Shown one piece after another: positions 1 to 5,050 of a DNA stretch of 9,135 nucleotides. The first letter of the stretch is position 1, and the number at the start of each line of letters is the position of its first letter. Origin of the DNA: Caldilineaceae bacterium (GTDB lineage Bacteria; Chloroflexota; Anaerolineae; Caldilineales; Caldilineaceae); the NCBI GenBank assembly GCA_028819675.1, contig JAPPKT010000490.1, forward strand, positions 1-9,135. Reading direction: 5' to 3'. The notes below the pieces were generated by a model. The model saw nothing but the letters and a program-made list of their open reading frames with translations. It was not told where the DNA came from and ran no database searches. Position numbers and translations under genes: made by a program.

Positions 1-50
1 GTCTCATGGTACGTCGCCTGGCACCCAATTGACCCTTTTCAAACAGCTTC

Positions 51-314
51 TTAGGCCGCCTTCCGGTACCTGAGCCGCAGCGGCTCGCCGGATTCCTGCA
101 TGAAATACAGCAGCTTGTGCGCCTCCAGCAGGGTCACGAACGGGTCCAGCAGCGCGCGTGTATAGCGGTCCATCAGGCCGGCCAGCGCGGCCCGGCCCGC
201 GGTCATCGTGGGCACATCCCTTGTTTGGCCGGTTCGCTCGTCTGACGGTCCGCCGCCCGGCTCGAACATAGCAACCTCGAGGTCGATGAAGTGATGGAAT
301 TGGATTGTGCGCAA
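51..314 (-). pseudogene. darG: DarG-like antitoxin fragment, truncated at both ends
   Basis: This 87-residue frame resembles the segment that follows the macrodomain in DarG, the ADP-ribosylglycohydrolase antitoxin that reverses DNA ADP-ribosylation by DarT. Recognisable blocks are FHHFIDLEVAMFEP, TAGRAALAGLMDRY and DPFVTLLEAHKLLYFMQESG. The macrodomain that should precede it is absent, because the frame emerges just after the hsdS stop. The part that should follow the YFMQESGEPLRLRY block is also missing, because the frame hits a stop at 51. The only start is a TTG at 314 with no clear ribosome binding site, and the frame stays open upstream into the hsdS end (about Val-Asp-Asp-Glu near 354), as expected for a deletion remnant. 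darTG is often carried inside type I RM loci next to hsdS, so the position fits. Family call is from memory; a remnant is more likely than a functional small protein. Confidence 0.6.
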
Positions 315-339
315 GTGTACGGGTTTGCGGGTTTCGTCG

Positions 340-1670
340 TCAACTGACCGCCAGCTCGCGGGACTCTTGCGGCAGTTGCTCGGCCGCGGCGCGCACGTCC
401 AGCTTGCCGGTGACCACGTGCGCGATCAGGCTGGATCGGTATTCGGTCATAAACTCGACTTGGCGGCGGGCGTTGTCAATGGCGGCACTTAGCTCTGACG
501 TTTGGCTCTCTATTTTAGTCATGATTTCATTCTGCTCAGATCTAGAAGGAACGGCAATCGCAATGTTCATCAACCTTTCCTGTGTAAGCTTCGGTTGTGC
601 AGCTCCAGAGATCCAAGGCGTATAATTCAATCCTTCCATCACAGCCGCCAGAAATTCAAGGTTGCCTCGCCTAGGCTTCAGAATGTGTGCGTGATTATTC
701 ACCCAGAACTTACCGCGCGCGATAATTGCCAGCGGCAAGTTTCTAAACACGAGATTTGCTCCATCCTCTGCGATGAGCAAAAGCTCGTCGTCAAAAAGAT
801 AGTGGTCGACTTTATCGATTACCCCAGACGCCCCATAGTAATCGTATCGACGCTCTTTCATTTCTCCTCTCTCGACAGCATTTAGAGGTACGCGACGATG
901 ATTCAAGGAGATAAACTCCGACTTTACACGAGATATTTCCCAATGCGCGGGCACATCCCCCAGCCAGTCAACGCCGGAGGGCTTGAGAGGAGCGCTGGGG
1001 TCAAGACCACGCGTTACGGCGCGCTGGATAGTGGCTTGGCGGGCCTCCTGCAGCAGCGTGATCAGCTTCTCCTTGGCCTCAATGTAGCGCTGGATGCCCC
1101 TGTCCACGTGGTCCAGGTAACGGGCGATAGAGCGCTGCTCGGTGAGCGACGGGAGGGCTATCCACAAATTCTTGAGTTCGTCGCCATATATATGCATGAC
1201 AGTGATTCCTCGTCCCATAGTCGATTTCTGGGACTGGGACTGAGGACAGTCAATGGCGTAACCGGAGAACCTGGCGTCGACCTCTCTTTCAGGCCGGAAC
1301 AGAATTACATCCCCGCCACAGCGAGCTGGCTGTTCAATCAGGTTTACAGCTGACTTACCTATCTCCTCTATAGTTTCACCTGAACCGGCGAATAGAATGT
1401 CTCCGTATCGTATGGACGTGTAATTCAGAGCATCTGTGTCAGTCACAAACGCGCGGCTGGCCCGAATGTGATACTTGTGAGACGTATACAAGTCCCCATA
1501 TCGTATGCAAGGGACGCCTTCAGAGACTTCGTCCGCCTTAGTTCCTCCACTGCCTTTAGAGAATCTCCCGATGCGTCTAATTGCACAACCTCCCAATGCG
1601 CAGGCACGTCACCAAGCCACTCGACGTCAGACGACTTGTACGCTGGGTAGAGCGAGAGGTTTGCAATCAT
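340..1670 (-). pseudogene. hsdS: Type I restriction-modification specificity subunit HsdS, frameshifted
   Basis: HsdS selects the DNA target of a type I RM complex through two target recognition domains (TRDs). The gene starts at the ATG at 1670 with SSDVEWLGDVPAHWEV, then loses frame; the rest continues in another frame to the stop at 340. Restoring one base near 1580 gives about 443 residues, normal for HsdS. In that protein TRD1 spans about 30-172, the central helices contain LPSLTEQRSIARYLDHVD, a second entry motif PSGVDWLGDVPAHWE starts TRD2, and the C-terminal helices contain SEQNEIMTKIE. The two-fold DWLGDVPAHWE motif is the usual internal duplication of the family. The start lacks a strong Shine-Dalgarno; only GAG nine bases upstream is visible. 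It follows the 1731-2915 gene by 60 bases. No complete hsdM or hsdR lies in the window. A sequencing error at the frameshift cannot be excluded. Confidence 0.9.
1577..1583 (-). other. Frameshift site in hsdS
   Basis: On the minus strand the motif HWEVVQL is read in the frame from 1670, and the continuation RRIGRFSKGSGGT is read in the next frame. Both are convincing HsdS sequence. The joint falls in the short string CAATTAGACGC, where one extra base, for example a second A in TTA, would fuse them. This is a one-base deletion or a sequencing error; there is no long homopolymer to suggest phase variation. Confidence 0.8.
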
Positions 1671-1730
1671 GGCTAACTCAACATGATAGATTGGTCTAGG
1701 ACTTGTTGCCCAATACCGTCCTAACGGGCC

Positions 1731-2915
1731 TTAGGATTGAGCCGTAGTGAGCCAAATTCGAATCAGGTAACTTAGCTCAGACTCAGTACGCCAAAGGATC
1801 GGGTAAAGCTGATCATCTGTGAGTCCCGGCTCTAGCTCATGGACTCTGCCATACAATTTGTGAAGTCTTGTAGACATGGTGGCGCTTTGGTCCACAAAGT
1901 CGACCATCAGAGGACTGTTGATGTTTCGAGAGAGATATTTGATCTTGCCGCGGCGCGTAGGGCGACTGTTGCAATCTAAATCGCCATTTTCGCCGTGTTC
2001 GGCAATCCACTCTAACACTGGCTCCTTGGGTGCTACTACTCGAACGACGTTGTTCCATAACTCCCTAAGTGAAACCAGCGCGTGTCTTTTGCGGTCGGGA
2101 TTGTTGTCGTACAGAGCCTCTTTGGCGCCTAAGTAGAGTGTCACAAGCTTCGGATGCACAGACTCCAACAACTCAACAATGTCGAGGTTGTCAACGTACT
2201 CCGCAGAAACAAAGGCGAGTTCTTCGTCTAAATCCTCATCTTCGTCCAATTCCTCATCTAAACCCTCATCCGCAAGTTCCAGTGACCTCAACGCGTGACC
2301 CGCAGTGTAAAGATTATGAGTCGCCCCGGGCAACACGAACGAAGGCATCTGAACAAGCCTGGATAGGTCCGGGATAGACTCCATTAGTGCGCGATAAGAA
2401 GCTGTTGTATCGAATAGGGACCGCTCTACTGCTGCGATAGTCGGAGGCGGGAAGTCAAAGTTTATCTTAAGGAAATCAAAATCAATTGTCGCCAGGACAT
2501 TCTCAGTCGCCGCCATCTGCAATGAGTTTTCCCTCAGTGTGAATATGGCAACAGCATCCAGTCGAGCAGAAAGGTTAGTCAGACATCCTACCTGTTCGCG
2601 CCATGACTCATGTACCATGTCGCCAATTGCCATGGATACACTTGACTTTTCGAGTACGTCATAAATGTAATTGGATGCAGCAAAAATGTCCTTTAACGGC
2701 GCAAAGGGTTCCATTGGAGGTGGTAAAAGAGCCTCCCTCATTTTGATGTGATTTAGTCTGAGCTGATCAATCACATTGTTCGCTTGAAAGAACGCATCCA
2801 AGCCGGGAGGCTGGATGAGCTTCTTAAGGTCCACCACATGCTGATTCATACCGGCAAAAGCTCTCGCCGCGGCACTATTGTCGCCAAGGTTCTGCTTTTT
2901 TCTAGGAGCAGCCAT
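1731..2915 (-). CDS. Predicted pPIWI-associating-nuclease-like / abortive-infection-type protein
   Basis: A 394-residue, probably soluble protein with no signal peptide or membrane segment. Residues 1-210 are mostly helical and unrecognised, opening with a basic MAAPRKKQ. An acidic linker of almost only Asp, Glu and Leu lies at about 215-233. The C-terminal 140 residues (255-394) carry HPKLVTLYLGAKEAL, RKRHALVSLRELWNNVV, a conserved-looking PTRRGKIKYLSRN, and a helical end with a TESEL motif. This arrangement resembles, from memory, the predicted pPIWI-associating nuclease domain found in several defence proteins. I cannot point to proven catalytic residues, so activity is inference. The ATG at 2915 has AAAGGA at 2923-2928, seven bases upstream. 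The gene lies between scar A and hsdS, so it is cargo in an hsdM/hsdS slot. GC looks lower than in the scar just upstream, suggesting acquisition. An Abi-type helical sensor is an alternative. Confidence 0.8.
   Translation of the reverse strand: MAAPRKKQNLGDNSAAARAFAGMNQHVVDLKKLIQPPGLDAFFQANNVIDQLRLNHIKMREALLPPPMEPFAPLKDIFAASNYIYDVLEKSSVSMAIGDMVHESWREQVGCLTNLSARLDAVAIFTLRENSLQMAATENVLATIDFDFLKINFDFPPPTIAAVERSLFDTTASYRALMESIPDLSRLVQMPSFVLPGATHNLYTAGHALRSLELADEGLDEELDEDEDLDEELAFVSAEYVDNLDIVELLESVHPKLVTLYLGAKEALYDNNPDRKRHALVSLRELWNNVVRVVAPKEPVLEWIAEHGENGDLDCNSRPTRRGKIKYLSRNINSPLMVDFVDQSATMSTRLHKLYGRVHELEPGLTDDQLYPILWRTESELSYLIRIWLTTAQS
2222..2269. repeat. 18-bp tandem repeat encoding the acidic linker
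   Basis: Two 18-bp units, 2222-2239 and 2240-2257, differ at only a few bases, and a partial third unit of 12 bases follows at 2258-2269. They encode the Asp/Glu/Leu-rich linker of the 1731-2915 gene. The units are a multiple of three, so gain or loss of copies would change linker length without breaking the frame. Confidence 0.75.
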
Positions 2916-2922
2916 GAATCGA

Positions 2923-2928
2923 TCCTTT
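2923..2928 (-). promoter_or_regulatory. Ribosome binding site of the nuclease-like gene
   Basis: AAAGGA on the minus strand, seven bases before the ATG at 2915. It fixes this start and shows that translation begins downstream of the AT-richer stretch 2920-3020 rather than inside scar A. Confidence 0.6.
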
Positions 2929-3030
2929 GTCTTTCTTATACATCGGTGATATGCGAGACTCGAATTACCGCAAAAGAAAAATGAATTGCGCGATATACGT
3001 CACAGCGACAGAATCCCGAACGAAAGCGTT

Positions 3031-3179
3031 TCACATCCCACCCATAATCTCCCCCAACAACCCCTCCGACTCCCGCTCCACCGCCCGAATGTCTGCCCGG
3101 ATCGCCTCCGCCGCTCGCAGTGGCTGCAGCCGCTGCGGGGGACGCCGATTGCGCAGCCCGCCTAATCACCGTCCGGATA
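3031..3179 (-). pseudogene. hsdM: Scar A, part 2: C-terminal tail resembling HsdM
   Basis: The last 96 bases (3126-3031) are an intact 32-codon reading frame ending in TGA. It includes EAIRADIRAVERES and GLLGEIMGGM, which resembles the C-terminal end of type I methyltransferase subunits, a helix rich in Glu and Leu after a YxPQPLR-like block. Upstream of it, 3127-3179 aligns with the matching part of scar B but has lost its sense: a stop replaces the Lys of the KAGYEIS block. There is no start and no methyltransferase catalytic motif, so this is only a tail. Assignment to HsdM is from memory; another protein with the same tail is possible. It lies directly after the hsdS-like piece, the reverse of the order in a normal operon. 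Confidence 0.5.
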
Positions 3180-3264
3180 GACGACGTTTCCTAGCCGCCA
3201 CACCTCCCAATGCGCCGACACCTCCCCAGCCAGTCGACGCCGGCGGCTTGCATACGGGGTAAGG
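3180..3264 (-). pseudogene. hsdS: Scar A, part 1: degenerate start of an HsdS
   Basis: Read on the minus strand and repaired at two one-base deletions, this gives Tyr-Pro-Val-Cys-Lys-Pro followed by GVDWLGEVSAHWEVWRLGN, clearly the entry motif of an HsdS target recognition domain. The Tyr-Pro-x-x-Lys lead-in matches the N-terminus of the hsdS at 1670 (YPAYKSS), so the fragment is from an hsdS start rather than from the internal motif. The HsdS similarity stops after about 30 residues, at Asn-Val-Val, and the HsdM-like tail follows. Confidence 0.75.
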
Positions 3265-3302
3265 TGGGAGAATCACTGCGATATCCAATGCGCACCCCTC
3301 TC

Positions 3303-4769
3303 TCACATATAGAACGTCTTCTGAAAGTCAATCAGGCCCGCAAGATCATCAAGCCTGCTCCTTCCATTCCCCCATCGAGCGGTGGACCACACAGCGTCGT
3401 CCGATTGAATCCTGTTTAACAACCATTCGGCCCTTCGCTTATCCGCTGATTGCGTCTTCGTGGAAAGCAAATCGGGACGAGTCAAATCCTGATCCTGCAC
3501 CTTGAGCTTCAACTGTTCAATTGCAGACGAACCCCCGTCGACGTCGGGAATCGGTCCTTCCACAGCGTACAGATATGCTTCCGCGACATGAAGCCAACCA
3601 TCCAGCTGACGGTCGCCGGTCAAAGACGTGCTCAATCCGTCCACATAGTTCAAAACTTCGCTGGCGCGTCGTTCTCCCAGCATGAATCGGCGATACAAAG
3701 AAGGTTCCTTGAGCTTGAGAGGGATGAGAAACGCAAGCAGATCGGGATACATTGTCTCCTTTTCCAAAAGCGTTGTCGCGATCAAGGCGATTAATCTGAC
3801 GCAATGGTCTATCTCTCTGAGAGAAAGGTTCAGGCGAACGCAAAGGCTCGGAAACCCCTGAGACAATCTGCGGTACTCCGCAGAGTGCCCCCTGTAATTC
3901 GCGCTCTCGTCCATCGAGAGGAAGTGCTCTTCCAGCTTGTACCGATCCATCAAGCTTATGCAGAACGGAACGGCATTCGCGTCGGGAAGCGAAAACCCGA
4001 TGTCGAAAAAGCGGTTCAAATAGAGATCGGCGTCGATCTCGCCGTAGACCGATTGCAGCGATTTGCAGAGCTCCGCCCGGTTCACGCCGAAAACGAAGAC
4101 CAAACCGGGCACATCGAAGATGTGCTTGACCCGCTCCAGCAGCTCAATGGCAAAGGTCGGCCTGCAGCGGTCGAGCTCGTCGATGATAAAGACCAATGGG
4201 CGCCCCGTTTCCTCTGCGACCGCGGCAGACAACTGCGTCAGTTTCTTCTTCAGGCGATCCTTGGTCTTCCTCTGGTCCGCATATTCCTGGAGCAGGTCTC
4301 TGCTATCCAGCTTGCTCAAGTCAACGCTGAGGTCAAGCCCCGTCAGTTTTGAAAACACGGCGACAAGATTCTGCTTGATCAACTGAACGGCTATCTGCCC
4401 CGCTTGCTCGGCCGACTCTTTGAACTTGCCCTCCTTGAACTGCTCGGACATCTGGCCGATGATGGACAGCAGCGGATCGTCGCAGAAATCGTCCTCCCAC
4501 GCATTGTAGTAAATGGCGCGGAAACGATCCTTTTCCAGGCCCTTCTGCCAGCGTTTGAGCAGGAAGGTCTTGCCGGTGCCCCATTGCCCGTTGATGCTGA
4601 TGATAAAAGACTCTCGTTGATTACGAACAAGATTCGTCAGTCTTTCGGCAGTCCGCTCGCGGCCGAGCTTGTCATCGTGCCATGGCTGTTCGGACAAAAT
4701 ATCCGGTTCACGGAGTTTCAGTTGCAAAGAGTCTTGCGCAACATCCGCATTCAAACCCTCTTCTGTCAT
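3303..4769 (-). CDS. KAP-family P-loop NTPase
   Basis: A 488-residue ATPase of the KAP family (named for Kidins220/ARMS and PifA), a STAND-like group of P-loop NTPases. The F-plasmid member PifA excludes phage T7. Residues 61-68 are the Walker A loop GQWGTGKT, 89-94 the family-typical NAWEDD, 191-204 the Walker B strand PLVFIIDELDRCRP, 227-231 FGVNR as a sensor-like strand end, and 250-256 YLNRFFD, the usual position of an arginine contact. No membrane helices interrupt the fold, unlike many KAP proteins, so it is probably cytosolic. The C-terminal third (about 300-488) is helical, of unknown function, and may be the sensor or effector. The frame is open upstream to 4985, but those 72 residues are out-of-frame scar B; the ATG at 4769 has GGAGA six bases upstream. 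It stands alone between two scars, with no obvious effector partner. Confidence 0.88.
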   Translation of the reverse strand: MTEEGLNADVAQDSLQLKLREPDILSEQPWHDDKLGRERTAERLTNLVRNQRESFIISINGQWGTGKTFLLKRWQKGLEKDRFRAIYYNAWEDDFCDDPLLSIIGQMSEQFKEGKFKESAEQAGQIAVQLIKQNLVAVFSKLTGLDLSVDLSKLDSRDLLQEYADQRKTKDRLKKKLTQLSAAVAEETGRPLVFIIDELDRCRPTFAIELLERVKHIFDVPGLVFVFGVNRAELCKSLQSVYGEIDADLYLNRFFDIGFSLPDANAVPFCISLMDRYKLEEHFLSMDESANYRGHSAEYRRLSQGFPSLCVRLNLSLREIDHCVRLIALIATTLLEKETMYPDLLAFLIPLKLKEPSLYRRFMLGERRASEVLNYVDGLSTSLTGDRQLDGWLHVAEAYLYAVEGPIPDVDGGSSAIEQLKLKVQDQDLTRPDLLSTKTQSADKRRAEWLLNRIQSDDAVWSTARWGNGRSRLDDLAGLIDFQKTFYM

Positions 4770-4774
4770 TGAAT

Positions 4775-4779
4775 TCTCC
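4775..4779 (-). promoter_or_regulatory. Ribosome binding site that sets the KAP start
   Basis: GGAGA on the minus strand, six bases before the ATG at 4769. It is a much better site than any before the in-frame ATG at 4985, which lies inside degenerate hsdS sequence. A start at 4985 would add 72 residues of frameshifted HsdS and HsdM remnant. Confidence 0.7.
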
Positions 4780-4806
4780 AATCGATGTTTTCCGTTTATG
4801 TCTCCT

Positions 4807-4961
4807 TCACGTCCCGCCCACAATCTCCCCCAACAACCCCTTCGACTCCCGCTCCAGCGCCCGAATGTCCGCCTAGAGCGCCTCCGGCGCGCGCTGCGGC
4901 TGGGGTTGTAGAAGTGGTGCATGAAGCTGATTTCGTAGCCAGCCTTAATGCTGTCCCAATT
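4807..4961 (-). pseudogene. hsdM: Scar B, part 2: C-terminal tail resembling HsdM
   Basis: From the hsdS joint the frame gives NWDSIKAGYEISFMHHFY, which resembles the strand and loop near the end of type I methyltransferase subunits. After a one-base shift comes a 32-codon block (4902-4807) with ADIRALERES, GLLGEIVGGT and a TGA. The block has exactly the same length as that in scar A and an internal TAG where scar A has Arg. No start or catalytic motif is present. Scar B keeps more of the upstream part than scar A and is the better copy for identifying the parent gene. HsdM is my best guess, from memory. Confidence 0.5.
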
Positions 4962-5050
4962 GACGATGTTTCGTAGACGCCGCACCTCCCAATGCGTAGA
5001 TACATCGCTGAGTCATTTGACGTCCGGAAGACTTGTGATCTTGACAAGAT
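4962..5050 (-). pseudogene. hsdS: Scar B, part 1: degenerate start of an HsdS
   Basis: It begins almost at the stop codon of HerA (5051). On the minus strand KSSG, then one lost base, then Val-Lys-stop-Leu-Ser, then DVSTHWEVRRLRNIV match the HsdS entry motif. A TGA stands where the conserved Trp of the EWLGDV motif should be. The similarity ends after Asn-Ile-Val, at the same codon as in scar A, and runs in frame into the HsdM-like tail. Confidence 0.75.

Larger units (their letters stand above)
3031..3264 (-). repeat. Imperfect direct repeat, copy A (downstream of the KAP gene)
   Basis: The whole hsdS'-'hsdM scar is a diverged duplicate of 4807-5050. Shared blocks in the same order and orientation include AATCTCCCCCAACAACCCC at 3046-3064, a CGACTCCCGCTCCA block just after it, and CACCTCCCAATGCG near 3201-3214 (plus-strand sequence). 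It flanks the KAP gene on its 3' side and is visibly more GC-rich than the neighbouring sequence at 2920-3020. Confidence 0.7.
4807..5050 (-). repeat. Imperfect direct repeat, copy B (upstream of the KAP gene)
   Basis: Partner of 3031-3264. It shares AATCTCCCCCAACAACCCC (4822-4840, plus strand), the CGACTCCCGCTCCA block after it, and CACCTCCCAATGCG near 4983-4996, with the same fusion point between the hsdS-like and hsdM-like parts. The two copies bracket the KAP gene in direct orientation. Confidence 0.7.

Noticed and set aside
1..50. Insertion-sequence end at the left edge after the DarG remnant.
   Set aside because: No inverted repeat, target duplication or transposase can be seen in 50 bases, so it is mentioned only as a possibility.
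898..1353. Plus-strand 151-codon frame opposite hsdS.
   Set aside because: Antisense shadow of well-conserved HsdS sequence; the product resembles no family.
2935..2970. Possible promoter for the nuclease-like gene: minus-strand TATAAG at 2935-2940 in an AT-richer stretch.
   Set aside because: No acceptable -35 sits 16-18 bases upstream, and a start of transcription from it would leave almost no room before the AAAGGA ribosome binding site.
2936..3169. Minus-strand Ala/Gly-rich 77-codon frame upstream of the nuclease-like gene.
   Set aside because: It is an out-of-frame reading of the HsdM-like tail of scar A, whose correct frame is 3126-3031.
3804..4352. Plus-strand 182-codon frame opposite the KAP gene.
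   Set aside because: Antisense of the Walker B region of a clear KAP NTPase; composition follows the opposite strand's codons.
3031..5050. CRISPR-like array because of the repeated blocks.
   Set aside because: Only two long, diverged copies about 1.8 kb apart with a gene between them; no short regular repeats or spacers.
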